A stretch of DNA of 64,000 nt, from the NCBI GenBank assembly GCA_963969365.1, contig OZ017762.1:1922001-1986000 (forward strand). The letters are read 5' to 3'. This document shows, piece by piece, positions 49,701 to 61,900 of the stretch (the stretch's first letter is position 1; each line of letters begins with the position of its first letter). Position numbers and translations under genes: made by a program. Below the pieces are notes generated by a model. It did no database searches. It saw only the letters and a list, made by a program, of their open reading frames with translations, and had not been told where the DNA came from. This stretch comes from Asterochloris sp. CNOR1 (Eukaryota; Chlorophyta; Trebouxiophyceae; Trebouxiales; Trebouxiaceae).

Positions 49701-52700
49701 TCGAGCAGCTCTGCTCCTTGACACATCTAGGGCAGAAGGCTTGGCTCTCAAAAGCAGCATACACTGTATGTGTGCATGGTAGACATGCTGTCAGGCGCAC
49801 CGTGCAGCAGGCTCCAGCACTCCTTGGCGCCTGTCATCAGGCCGCCCAACAGCAGCACAGCTGCGGTGTCCACCGTGGCTGCAGGGGCAGAAACCCAAGC
49901 TCAGCAATGGGGAAAGATGTTTGAGCAATGACAATAACAACATGTGCTTAGTTCCAGTGAGCAGTTGCTAGAGGAAAAAGGTGTCAGCCGTAAGTCATGG
50001 AGGCTGCAATGCTAAGAGAGTGATCCTGTTGCTGCCGCTTATAAGTGCACTGGGCAGTCAAACTCCTGCCCTGCGTAGCAAACAGTGGTAAGAGTGAAGC
50101 CAGTGAAGCTGGTTTGCCTGCCATGATGCAGTCTGCCCTGCACTTTTCCTTAGTTGTAGGGCAATCATGCGGTGCAGAGAAGGTTGCACCCTCTGAGCTG
50201 GGACCGGGGACACAGTGCTGCCATGCAGCAGGATGCTTGCCCTGCAGGGGCAGAGCACAACAGGAATACCATCTGCATGCTGAAATGCAGCCTGCCATGC
50301 ACCGCGGCTGCAGCGACGACGGCTGACAAAGGATAGGATGCTGACAGACATTGGGCAGCAGCCTGCCATGCACCAGTGCTGCAGTAGCATGTATGCAGAA
50401 CTGCAGTGGTTGCGACCACACACCTGAACACAGGCTGAGCCCTGAACCCCAGAGCAGTATAGCCACACAGGGTCGACCCTGAGCCAATTAGGAGCCCTTC
50501 ACATCTCGAGCCAGGCTCTACTTCGTCATAGTGCTATACGCCATGACTCACCCTCCACATTGCCGCCCAGGAAGGTGCTGACCGACCCGCTGGGCAGCAG
50601 CTTGCTGGGAGTGCCCTTGGTCTCTCCATAGATGTTGAAGCCCTCTGGGACGGGGTCGGCCGCCTTGTGCACATTGCCCACCAGGATCTTGTCAGCTGCA
50701 GAGCCAAGAAACAGTTCTTCTTACAACGGGGTGCCAGACGAATGAGGGTTCACATTACTGAAGATGTCTAGCAGACCCTCAAGCCCAGGTTCCATTGACT
50801 TTGGCACCCAGATCTGGCCAGCTGGTCCAGCCAGCAATCAAATTGCTGCAAGCCGCGGGGGCATCCCCATTGGAAGGTGCATCCCCTTTGAGCACAACCA
50901 CTTTGCCCGTCTTCCAGCCCAACTCACTTGAATCTGGCACTTGGATGAACTGCAGCCACCCTGACCAGCCGGCGGTCCACTCGCTGCCGGCCGCGGGGTT
51001 CCCGTCCCACGCCAGCACATTGTTGGCGTCAAAGCGCCACTTGGAGATGACGTGTTCGTCCAGGCAGACCAGCAGGCCGTTGGGGCGGACTGCGGTGCGG
51101 GTCTCAGGGTCAGCCTGCAGGTGGGTCTTTGAGGGTTTGGTGGACCCTTGCGGCCCCTGGCTGGAGGCCCCTGCCCTAGAGGTGGTGGCGACGCTGCCTG
51201 GGGTGGTGAAGCGCCCACCCGACTCCTGGAGCGGGGAAACCCAAGATCAGCAAACCTCTTGGAAAGAAAGCAGCCAAAGTCCCATCGCAGGCCCACAATG
51301 CAACCCATACTGTGCAGCAAGTGACACGCACATCGCAGCGGATCACAGAGTAGATCACAACTCACCCGGATGATCAGCTCTGGTCCCTTGACAGGTGCCT
51401 GGACGCCGCTGCGCAGGAAGGTCGTGCTGTAGCTCCCAGCAAACTGACGCAGCCCGTCGGCATGCCCACCAGCCACAGCAGCCGCCTTGCTGCAGATGTT
51501 GACCTTGCCTGCAGGGCGAAAGGGATGACTGAAAATGGATATGGGAAGTTGAACAGCTTCGCCGTCAGCGCAGTTGGTACCTTGCTGCAGATGTTCATCT
51601 TGCCCACAGAGAACGGGCCAGGAAGAAGACTGCGACACTAGACCACCAAGCAGAATCGCCTGACCCCAAACCCATCTGATGCAAGGCTCGTGAATGAGCT
51701 TAGCGAAGCTGCTGGGACAGAAGGAGAGCTTGAGCACACCCAGCACATTTGACATGTTGACAGGTCACTTGGCAGGATAGTCATGCTCTGCTCAGCTTTG
51801 AGCAGAGCTCCTCAGCAGCAAGTCCACCACAAGAGGTGGCCTCTGGGATGATGACAGGCATTAGCGGTGGACACAAGCATGAAGCTTGACTTTCAACACT
51901 TGGCATTGCAGCCCACCTGCGACACTGACGAAGTGATGCAGGAGCAGCCCAATTCACAGGCAAGCATCTCAGGCATCCGAATGATGGTACAGGACCATAA
52001 CAAAGCACAATCTCCCAAACAACGTCGCACAGGCGGCTCACCTGAGACGATGACAGGTGTCATGGGCCACTTGGCGGGGGCAGGGCTGCTGCTGATGCTG
52101 CTGATGCTCCAGTCCTGGTAGCTGCTTGGCCCCCCCGCAGGCCAGATCATGCCACTGATCTGCAGGGCGCGTACTCGAGTCTTGGCCTCAGTCAGGCCAT
52201 AGGGCTGGCAGAGGCACCCCTCATGACGAGCAAGTACTAGACACTTTGCTGTTGCTTTTCTGAAGCCACCATCTGCACGGCACACAGTGTGGGGCAGGCA
52301 GAGACTGATGCGTGATTCAGCCTTTGACAGCTCCACTTGGGAGCTCCACAGACAAGAGGGCTGAACTTTTGCATAGCTGCAAGGTTTCAGGCCATTTCCA
52401 ACATATGAGATGCATACAAAGTGCAAGATGGGAGGCACAGACCGAGGGGCTCAGCTGCATGCTTACATGCTGATGTGCTAGAAGGCAGCGCTGCTTCAAT
52501 GTGGCAGTTGGCCGAGCCATTTCACATCTGCTTTACCAACCCTCCCAAAGCCATGCTTGGTGACAATTGCAGGACAGCATCACATGCCGTGGCTTACCTG
52601 CCCGCCCACATTGGTGCTAGCAGGCCTCCTTCAGTGCGGTAACTGGTTGAGCCATGCCACACCTACTTGCCATCCCTTCCAAGGGGACACGTCCACTGAT

Positions 52701-55700
52701 GATTTGACCAGGCCAAGGCACATCTGCCCACCAAAAGGGGCCCACATTGTACTTCTGAAGTTTACAGTGAAGGCGCTGCTGCTCACCTGCACACCCACAT
52801 ACTTGCTGGCAGGCGGTGCTGCCTCAGCGTGGCCGTTAGCCAGGCCATTGGTAGGGTGCCCGCCCTCATCCTCTGCGACAATGCCCTTCTTGTGCCCATT
52901 CAGCTCAGGGGTGGTGTTGAAGTTGCTGCTGAAGCTGAGCTGCAGGTGCACCTGCAGTTGCAGTGCTTTGTTGTGACTGCAGAGGTCCTTACTTAAGAGC
53001 TGCATGAGGAAATCAGGTTGGCGCAGATGGATGACTATGGCGCAGCGACCCTCAGGGCACTGCAGATCAGCACTGGACTGCACATGCACCTGCGCAGGGT
53101 CAAGTGCAGAAGAGAATGGGGGTATTTGAAGGGGCGATCGTAAAGGAGCTGCAAATTTGCTGCGGGCCTGCTGCTTGTCGAAAGGAGTGCAGCCACTTGC
53201 CGCCATGGCACACAAAGCAACATGTGCTGCTGGCAAGCAAGTATGTGAGCACGTGGTGGTTGTGACCTGTGCAAAGGGGTTGGAAGGAGGTGGTGCAGGG
53301 TGGTGGGTAGAGTGGGAGCCTCTGGCCGGTGCATAATATGCACCAGGGGGTTCCATGTAGCTGGTGTGGGTGACAGTGTTCGGGCACGTGTGGCCTGTGA
53401 GCGGGGGCAAGGAAGCTGGTGCAGGCTGCTGGGAAGGGCAATCAATGTTGTCCACATAGGCAGCAAGGATGACAGTCATGCTCAATCAAGCAGGTGTGGC
53501 TTATGGATATGGGCTGGAAGAAACTGGGGCCGATGGGTGAAGTGTGCTATGTCTGACCACGAAAGTGGCCGAGCCTGGGGGAGATGAGCTTGGCCTTGCA
53601 TGGTGACGCTGTCTCACCTGGTGGGGGGCGCCCTCAGGAGTCATCCAGGAGACCGGGGTAGTCGTGCGCAGCAGCCCGTCCGAAAAGGTCCAGCCTGCAG
53701 CCAGAGGGGCCCAGGCATCCAGGCAGGTGACTGTCTCACAAACCAGGGGCACATTTGAGGAGGGATCAATGTGCTGAAGGACTCTTGGGCATCCAAGGTG
53801 CTGTATGAGGAGGGCTACACCCCATGTAGGAGCCAATCTGCTCTGAGATTCAGGCTTCAGGGTGACAACTATGTTGTGCAGAGCAGCAGCACATCTGAAG
53901 AGGATCCCAGTAAAGCGCTTGATGGCGCACGTTAAGCTGACAGCGCAAAATGTAGCCCATTTGCGACCACTTTGCTGTTGAGCAGCAGCGTGTACAACCC
54001 CACTTATGCTGGCAGGCAAACTGTGTTAAAAGGGAAGGCATGGGCCTCAAAGCAGTTGTCAGCTACATGTTATGGCAGGCAACTTGCTATGTGGCAGGCA
54101 GTTGCCCTGCTGGCCCATTACATCCAGCACATGGCACCAGCATGAGCACCTGCGGGCAAGTGCCCTGTTCACAACAGCACCAGCTATGGAGTCACATTGC
54201 AGGGTCCTCACCTTCCAAGGGCTCGTTGTTCAGCAACACCTGCACACGTGAGTTGGTGCCCTTCTCAAAGCCACTGGTGCCTGCGCCGGGCGCCTCACTG
54301 ATCTCCAGCAGCACCGCGCCCTGAAGGGTGGGACAAGCAAGAGTGAGGTGACTGCATTCCTGGGCAGCCTCCTCCATGGGCAGGAGGGCTAGCCCTCTCC
54401 TTGCAGGCAGGCACAGCCAGATGACCTCAACTTCAAGTTTCTGGAGGGTGCCTTGCGCAAGGGGGAGCTGGCTGCAGCAGACCAGGCACGAGGCCCATGT
54501 TGGAAGCTCATTCAGCATCTGGCCACAGCAATATCTTAAACATGAACTCCAGCAAGGCTGAGAGCAGCAGCCCAGCAAGGGCAATCAGAGGACCAAAGTG
54601 TACAGGCTGCCCTTGCACCCACAGCGCTGCTGGCCTGGTACGGCCAGCAGATGTCCCAGCCTGACAACCTCGAGTAAGAGCTAGTCACACTGCCAGAAAT
54701 CCTGATGCGTACCTTGCTGCCCAGCGCCTCTGCCGCAATGTCCCAGGCGTGGCTGCCATCAGGGGTCCACTGCACGTGCAGGCTGTAGCAGGCCGCCCAG
54801 AAGAGCAGGTCTGAGGACTTGGCTGCCTCCATTGCCTGGTGCACCTGCAGGACATGAAGCAGGTCAGCCAGCAGCCCGGCTATTGCATAGGGTGGGCGCC
54901 CCTGCTCTCGATGCCTCAGGAGACATGGTTAAGGGGATGCTTGTTCACTCCAGCTCTTACTGCTGTAAACTATGGCCAGCATGCGGCAGCACAGCAGATG
55001 CCAGCCTTGCAGGAATGCACCGGCTTGCTGCCATTCACGAATGGTGCTCAATTCATGCAATGGCAGGATACAGCCAGGATGGCCGAAACATCACATGCTG
55101 TCCCTCCACCCATCACTGACAGGCATCTGCAAGCAACCGACCTGCCGCGGCGCAGTAATGCAGGACTCGCTGAACCCATTACTCACCATGACACACACTC
55201 AAACTGCGGCCACACAACAGACTGGGCCAGATTCAAAGTGCAGATTGGACACTGGCTGGACGCAACCCTTCCATGCCCACCACACTCAGGCAGCACCAGG
55301 CATGCCTCTGAACGGCGCAGCCATGCAAATGTTCAAAACACTGGCTGACTAATACAGTGCATTCTGGCGGTACTTCTGGCTTTTAGTTACAATACTGGCC
55401 ATGCACCCTGCCTGCAGGAGCGGAAAAGGGTTGAGTACGCCAAGAAAATCCCCTACCAGCGCAGCGAAGAACCACAACCTGTGGCGGAACCACAGCCAGC
55501 GTGCCCGCACTATGGCAGCTGAGCACCATATTGGCCACCAGGCATATGACTACCATCAAGTCACTTATGCAAGCTGTGCACACGGTGCCCAGTTGTGCTC
55601 ATCATGTTAATTTGGGCCCCTGCGCAGTGCGCAGCCTTCAGCAGGGCCTCAGGCCCTGCCCTGTGCGGCCAATGTGTGTTTGGGCACACAGCAGTGTACA

Positions 55701-57237
55701 GACAGCCAAGCCCCGCAGGGGCCTCAGCTCATAAGGCTTGCCACCTCATCCAAGAATGTACCAAGGCCTGCTTGTCGCAAAGCCAGCTGCAGGGTCTCTG
55801 GTGCTGCCCTGTGCAGGCACCCTTTGATGGACAGGCCGGCTGCCGCCTTTCTGGTCCAGAAAATTCCTGACCTTGCCTGTTGCACATTGCAGCTGCCCCG
55901 TCTTGACAAACCTGCAGCTGTCAAAGCTGGGCAAGTGCTGTCAAGCAGCCCTAGTGCTGCAGCCAATGCAGGCCTAGCAGGTCCCTGCCTAGTGCGCGTT
56001 GTCTTTGCGCTCAGCCAGTCCTGAAATGCCCTGCAGCCGTCCCCGTGTTCAGGAGTGCCCATGCAGCCCTGAATGCGCTGCTGCTGCAAGCCCTGCTCGT
56101 TGCCCCCAGCCTACACACACTGCTCCTGCAGGCTCTTGCTTTAGCTACCCCAGCCAGGCAGCATCTCAAGTGCCTGCCCAGAGGTCACTCACTCGTGTGA
56201 GCAGGAGGGCTTTCTCACCTGGTCCAGTGTGCTCATGCAGCCCTCATCGCGCAGCCACTGCGAGACCTGCTCATCGCCAGAGCCCACAAGGAACTGCTCC
56301 CGCAGCACGTGAGCCACTCCCTGACGCAGCTCCAGGTCCTTCTTCAGGCGCTTGACAAAGGCTTCCGCGCTGCCGCCGCCGCCAGGCAGGCCCCCCGACA
56401 GGGAGGGAGGGATGCTTCCAGACTTGGCACCTGCAGGCCATGGAAAGACAATGTCACAGATAATACCTGCACCCCTGGGGTGGGAGGGATCCTGTACGCT
56501 CAGAACTCGGCCAAGCAGCCCCCCCAACACGGAGCTGGGGACGCTGACATCCTTGACTCCTGCAGGCGTCATGATGAACAGTTCATATCACGCCTGCCCA
56601 GACAACCTGCAGGGCAGTGAGCAGTCCTGACGCACAGGCGCATCACGAAGGCCCCTGCAGCGTTGCTCAGCAAGCTCCTGCAGGAGGGTGGCACCAGCAT
56701 GGACAAGGTACAGCCTTTGGAGCTGTCCAGCAGCAGCAGCAGCACAACAGTACACATCCTGGCAAACAATGCAGCAGGATCTGGCAGGATGACAATGGCA
56801 GGGTGGGGCCCGCTGTGGCCAGTGCAAACGCTGGCCGGCTGGAGTCACGCTTGGAGCTGCTTTGCTCAGCGGCCCCGGTCATAGCAGTGACAGCTGTGGG
56901 AGACAGTCAAGGGGGCCTAGCATGGAGCTGCAGGGCAGGGCAGGGCAGGGCGGCCGCAGACACGACAATTGTGTGGTCAGGCAGGCTCGAGTCACCGGTG
57001 TGTGTGCGCACCATCAAAGGGTGCGCTGCCATGCTCATCAAAGGCACTGGCGGCCCTTGTGGGGGCTTGAGGCTCAAAGGCTGTGCTACTGGCATATGGC
57101 CTCTCCATTGGCACATATGACGGATCCTGGGCATGTGTGCTGCTGGCCTCTGGCTGGGTGACGTTGAGATCCTGGCTAGCGCTTAGTACGCCCGAGCTTT
57201 TCTTGCTGAAGAGGTTCTTGCTCTTGAGAGAACGCAT
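46797..57237 (-). CDS. Unrecognised 933-residue protein
   Basis: I do not recognise this family. Exons in transcript order: 57237-56996, 56677-56607, 56430-56219, 54844-54713, 54320-54212, 53694-53618, 52951-52787, 52159-52042, 51508-51366, 51225-50928, 50695-50552, 49878-49801, 49469-49228, 48776-48534, 47894-47742, 47304-47157, 47023-46797; every phase closes and the sum is a multiple of three. Residues 1-80 are polar and disordered (MRSLKSKNLFSKKSS). The middle has compact, Trp-containing segments (AACYSLHVQWTPDGSHAWDI, VQVLLNNEPLEG, WRFDANNVLAWDGNPAAGS, PEGFNIYGETKGTPSKLL), perhaps beta-rich. Residues of about 640-860 are Ala/Gln/Glu-rich and probably helical or coiled coil. No signal peptide or membrane span is evident. 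The final exon is uncertain: another frame, ending at 46736, also looks coding. The start may instead be Met at 57108. Confidence 0.7.
47838..48180 (-). repeat. Copies of an exon of the unknown gene in its upstream intron
   Basis: GGCTGTGCTTGC(G/A)GCTGCCAGC at 47838 (inside exon 47894-47742) recurs at about 48133, and CACACTGC(T/G)TGGCCTGCA(A/G)G at 47884 (exon edge with acceptor) recurs near 48076. The copied blocks lie in the intron upstream of the exon on the - strand. Confidence 0.75.
48338..48585 (-). repeat. Three tandem copies of an exon end of the unknown gene
   Basis: CTCTGGGC(T/A)(T/G)CAGCCAG occurs near 48340, 48428 and 48544. The last lies in exon 48776-48534 (codes AELAAAQS on the - strand); the others are in the next intron. 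Periods about 88 and 115. Confidence 0.8.
49438..49585 (-). repeat. Copy of an exon start of the unknown gene
   Basis: CAGGCCCAGGTCCTGCTTGG at about 49441 (exon 49469-49228) is matched by CAGCCCCAGATCCTGCTGAG about 101 bases on, in the intron upstream on the - strand. Confidence 0.75.
51487..51610 (-). repeat. Copy of an exon start of the unknown gene
   Basis: TTGCTGCAGATGTT(G/C)A(C/T)CTTGCC occurs at 51487 (exon 51508-51366 start) and 51582, offset 95. Confidence 0.8.
52467..52865 (-). repeat. Three copies of an exon end of the unknown gene
   Basis: The segment at about 52797-52860 (exon 52951-52787) is matched near 52586-52665 and 52467-52540: TTG(C/G)TGGCAGGCGGTGCTGCC-like, then a (GCCGTTAGCCAG/GTTGGCCGAGCC)-like block. 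The two intronic copies lie downstream on the - strand. Confidence 0.65.
56931..56950. repeat. (CAGGG)4 microsatellite
   Basis: Four perfect CAGGG units in the first intron of the unknown gene. Confidence 0.95.
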
Positions 57238-57246
57238 GCTGTGCTA
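57238..57246. promoter_or_regulatory. Nine-base gap between divergent start codons
   Basis: The modelled ATG of the - strand unknown gene (57237) and of MIA40 on the + strand (57247) are separated by nine bases. Both 5' UTRs and core promoters would therefore lie within the other gene, unless one start is wrong or lies in an upstream exon. Confidence 0.45.
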
Positions 57247-58813
57247 ATGCCCTTGGAACAGATGGTCCCCGCTGCCGGATCCTGGGATGCCCAGCGAGTC
57301 GAAGCCGAAGGTCTCTCGAACTGCTGCCAGGCGTCAAGCTATAGAGGTTGTGCAGGTCAGATCAGGCCCCTCTCCCCCAGATCTTAACAAGACCCAGGAG
57401 TACTGCCGACTGCTGCTGCTTACGGTCAAGCTAGAGCGCGGGATCTGGCTGGTAGTACAAACGCAGCGGGGTCAGAATTGAAAACAGGCGATCATTTAGA
57501 TTCCGTCAGCGCAGCCATCACCTCAATCTGCAGGTGCCCTGTTGGGCATGACTGAGGCACACAAAGGTGCAGTGCGCACCTGGGTGGATCCTTGATTCAG
57601 CATGTCTCATCCTAATCTGCTCAATTGCCTTGCAGGATTGGACAGCCAGCAGAGCACTCCCAAGCCCACCAAGGAGGTACTGCTGCATGCACTACATCAG
57701 CGCATGCACACAATCACATTGCTTGATTGCAGTAGTCATGTGCACCAAGATTGGCTCATAGCAGCGGGGTCATTGCATCACCAGCCAGAATCTGTTGCTG
57801 TTGCCAAAGGCTACTGTAACTTTACATTTCTATCTGCACCTGCTGCCACTCATGAGCAGCAGCTCTGCCGCTGCTGCACATCATGCTGACCTCCGTCCAC
57901 GCCTCTTAGTGTGGTCACCCCTGGGCAGACAGCCATGCTGCTTCCGCCTGCCAATGCCATTAGATGTCACTGTGTGGCCCCTGTCGTGCAGGAGCTTCAC
58001 AGGAAAGCTGAGGAGGCACTTGCCTGCCCATGTGTGGCAGACCTGAAGGCGGGGCCATGCGGAAACAGCTTTGTACAGGCCTTCACCTGCTTCCTCACCA
58101 GCACTGAGGAGCAGCAGGTGAGGATGGACAATGATGCTTCCTGACAGCCAATCTCTCCGCCTGTCCTGCAGCAGGTTGTTTACAGGAGAAGTTACAACAG
58201 TAAGCCCAGCAGCTGGGGCTGAGCACAGATGCTTTCTGGCAGAAGGCCTCTCCATCTGCAATGCACCAGGCTGTCTGAAGGGCGCTGGATCAATGAGCAG
58301 CAGCAGTGGCGCCTTCTCGGAGACTCAAGAACCAGTGCTGCATGGTGTCCAGCCCTCGTCTGCTGAGGTGCACAGCTGCCCAAGCTGGGTGCAGGGAACT
58401 GAAGGTGTGGCTGCCATGCAGCCCGCCATCTGATCAGGCAAACTGTCTTGGCGGTCATGATGGCACTAAATGGTCCCCTGCTGCAGCTCAAAGTTGAGCA
58501 GGGTCAGGGCGCATCTCGACCTGGAGTCCCCCTGACAGTAACCCTATGGGGTCCCCTTCGCACAGTGGCAAGATGGTCACTGACGCATGTCTCCACAGGG
58601 GTGATATGTGATGTTGGGTTGATCTGCGTGCAGGGGTCAGACTGTTTGAAGTCCTTCGGGGCAATGCAAGACTGCATGAAGAAGCACCCAGAGGCATTTG
58701 CCGAGTTCATCAACAGCAAAGAGGAATTTGATGCAGTGGTCAACACCCCCTCAGGTACATTAAGCTCAGAAAACAGCAGCAATTTGCATAGTGAGCAACA
58801 CTTAAGACAATGA
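57247..58813 (+). CDS. MIA40: MIA40, intermembrane-space import oxidoreductase
   Basis: MIA40 (CHCHD4) oxidises incoming twin-cysteine proteins in the mitochondrial intermembrane space, with ERV1 as partner. Exons: 57247-57310, 57636-57676, 57992-58117, 58634-58813; phases agree, 136 residues. The redox CPC motif (ALACPCVADL, about residues 47-49) is followed by two CX9C pairs, CGNSFVQAFTC and CLKSFGAMQDC, that form the helical hairpin; FINSKEEFDA follows. There is no N-terminal membrane anchor, so it resembles the short soluble animal/plant forms rather than yeast. The first two exons are short and chosen by phase (MPLEQMVPAAGSWDAQRVEAE joining GLDSQQSTPKPTKE) and are less certain. A GTACAT donor at 58755 could create another C terminus. 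Its stop is 91 bases from the stop of the converging MFS gene. Confidence 0.9.
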
Positions 58814-58904
58814 CGTGCACACCTGTCATGCAACGCTCACAAGCCTTGCTGAGCGGACTTCACTTTCAACTTGAGCATAATGCATGTCATGAAATCAGTA
58901 GCTT
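58814..58904. other. Very short convergent gap between MIA40 and MFS genes
   Basis: Only 91 bases separate the two stop codons, so the 3' UTRs of the opposed transcripts almost certainly overlap. No TGTAA signal is visible on either strand inside it. Confidence 0.7.
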
Positions 58905-61900
58905 TTATGGATGCGTCTGTGCTGGGCCTGCCGTTAATTTTGTCACACTCCTGCGATCCAAGGCATAGTATGGACCTAGCCTGCTGAAGAAGTATAAGCA
59001 GGCAGCCCAGGGCACAACCAAGCAGACCAGTAGTGAGCTGCTGAGGGCCTTGGCACTGGCCTCTCTTAAGTCTGCGGACCCAGTGGTGACTTCTGCCAGG
59101 GTGCCTTTGAAGCCAAACATGCGAGTGGAGACAAGTCCTGCAATGAAGGGGACACATCTTCACACGCCATGACTGACAAGTATGCGTGTCAAACATGTGT
59201 CAAGGCCTGCATTGAGCTTGATAAGATAGCAGCTACTGGTGAAGGGGGAGCGACGTACCCACTATTGGTGCAGCGCATGCGGCCACTGCGCCTTCAAAGC
59301 TCCTGTCAAAGCCAAATATCGTGGAGCGCAGCTGTGCTGGCACAACATCTGCAAACATGGCCTGCAGCGACCAAGCTGTGTCTGTCAGGGACAGTCCAGA
59401 GTGCTGACAGCCAAGCTGCACGACCAGAACATGCACCAAGCCAGCTTGCGCAGCTCACCGTGTTATTTGCTCCACACCTGCATGCACATGCACAGCGGTA
59501 AGAGCCACACATACAAGGACACATGCGATTTACGATCAAGCATGGCCTGTGGTAACTTGTGACACAAAGAACGAAGAGGACTCAAGGGAATGAGCATGGC
59601 AAGGCAGCTTGAAACCCTCTGGCAGAGCTCAGCGGCTGATCAGCCAACAGCAGATAACGTGACTTGCTGCATGGTAGCATTCTGAGGCACTGGGGTGCTA
59701 TCGGGGGATGTTGTGCCCCAGGCAGGCAGCTTGATGCTCCCAATGCCCTTCAGGCTCTCCAGGTGATGAGAACATCAGCGCGGCCGCCGGCACTTTCAGA
59801 CAAGCACAGCATACTGCCCAACAGATTATGCCAGAGCCTTTTGGGCCAAAAACAATCTGCCAATGAGGGTGCTAAGGGTATCCAGCAGGACCACACACAG
59901 CACTGCCAGCTTTGTATGAGTGCTGAGAGGCTGTGCTTATCCCCACCAGCTAATGAGGCTGCCAAATGTTCCCAGCACCACAGCATACAGCAAGGTGTGC
60001 TGCCCAATGTTGGCTGTGGGCAGCCCCTTGAGCACCAGCCATGACGTGGGCAGCCCAAGAGCCACACTGATCATGTTTGTAATGATGCGCCCGCGGTCTG
60101 GGGAGATGCGGGACATCTTGTCCCCTGCAGCCACCAGGCCAAAAGTTGGTCTTGCAGTTGGAGGGTGATGGGGATGTGCAGGAGATTTGAGGATCTGTGA
60201 GTCCCCTGCAGCAGGGGTCTTGCAGTATTGTTTGCAGGCTGGCAAGACTGTTGTCTCATGCAGGGTACAAGCCCAGAGCAGATGGTGCATTTGCTGGGCA
60301 GCACTAAACCCTGCAACTTGAAATGCAAAGGCAGCAGCATCTTGCAGTGAAGTTTTGGATGGAATGAGAGGGACAGACAGCAATACAGTCACTTCTAGGT
60401 CACAAAGCAAAGCTCTGCTGCGATTGCAGCGCGACTGCTGTCTGGGGACATGTAAAATTGCTTTTGCTTTGCAAGACGTGATAATGCTTGCTGCATGGTG
60501 GCTGAGGTGCACAATGCACATGTAAAGAGGGTGCTACGTCAAGTCAACTCTCGTGCAATTGTGTCATGCAGCAGGGCAACTTTGATTCAAGCCCCAAGCA
60601 GGTCTGCCTCCTGCTGTGCCAAGGCGTTGTCACACCAAGCTGAGCTTCCAAACACTGTGGCCAGCGCACAGGCCGACTGCACATCATTCTCATAGCAATG
60701 GCCCTAAAGACGGCTGCCAAAGCAAGGTGTCACCTAGCCAGCCACCAAATAAAGAGCCCAGCGCACACCCGCCGGCAAAGATGGCCATCAGGACGGCGGC
60801 CTGCAGGGCCACAGCATGCAATCAACAGCAACCTGGGAAGGCTGAAGGCATTGTGCTTGGGGCCATTGATCGCTCTTTGGATCACTGGGTAACAGAACAG
60901 CCCAGAGGGTGTGGCAACTGCCCTCAGCACGCAAATCTGCTGTCTGGAGCCGATGTGCGGTGGTTGATGTTCAGGAAGGCATGAACCCGAAGGCACTGTG
61001 TGGCCTGTGATCTGATATCACACCAGCTGTGTCACCAGCGTCGCCACCAGGCTACCAAGGCACGCACCTGCGCACTAATGAGGAGCACAAGCCTGCCTGA
61101 CTGCCTGCTGGCGCAGCTGTGGAGGCCAGCGTGCCAGATCTATCAGCACTGGATTGCAACTGATGAAACCAATGTACGGCCAGGCATTGTTTGGGTGTGC
61201 TGGAAAAGTGGCACCGGCAGAGCACACAGGCAGCACCTTGTTATCTTTTGCACTCAATGACCTTTTATCATGCTCTTTCTCTGTCCCCTGTGCTAGAGCA
61301 AAAGTTGGGGTGCGACGTGCTGCACGCAAGCCCACCTGAGGGTCGCTGAATCCCAAGAGCTGCAACCACAACGTGAAGTAGACCAGCGCCTGCAAACATG
61401 GGATCAGGTTGGGAACCAGGCCAAGCCCTGCTGCGCTGTACAGCATGACGGTGCAGACTGCCTCAGCACCCATGGCAAGCTGCCTCCTTTGCAAAGGTAG
61501 TCACAAGCTGCGCCTTCCCATGCTAGACACAGCACCACCAGCGCAGGTGTATGTATACAAGCTAACTGCCACATGTGCACTCAGCCCACAGTTGGCTGCT
61601 TCACCCGGGCACAGCCCCAGCAAGGCCAGGTGGCCACTGACTTTGCAGTGCATCCAGTCCCCACCTGCCAGGGGCTGGAGCCCACAACGCCCTGCAGGAT
61701 GAGGATCTGGAAGGTGCGGATTTTCAGCACCGCCGAAATGTCTCGCAATGTGTTGCGTGCATCCTCAGACAAGTTGCGCTTCCTGCTGCATGTCAAGTGG
61801 CACCAGTACTGATTGACAGGCTGACACTGAAGCAGAGCGACAAAGCAGCGCTGCTCACGGGGCACAATATATGCTTTGGCGTGCCCAGCACCAGCAAATC

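Noticed and set aside
50838-51755. A 305-codon open frame on the - strand read as one exon
   Set aside because: It covers intron 51226-51365 and part of another exon in a different frame. Only 51225-50928 behaves as coding and it closes phase with its neighbours when spliced.
57287-57355. Alternative MIA40 first exon beginning MPSESKPKVSR
   Set aside because: Its donors do not match the phase of exon 57636-57676. The start at 57247 with donor GTCTCT at 57311 does.
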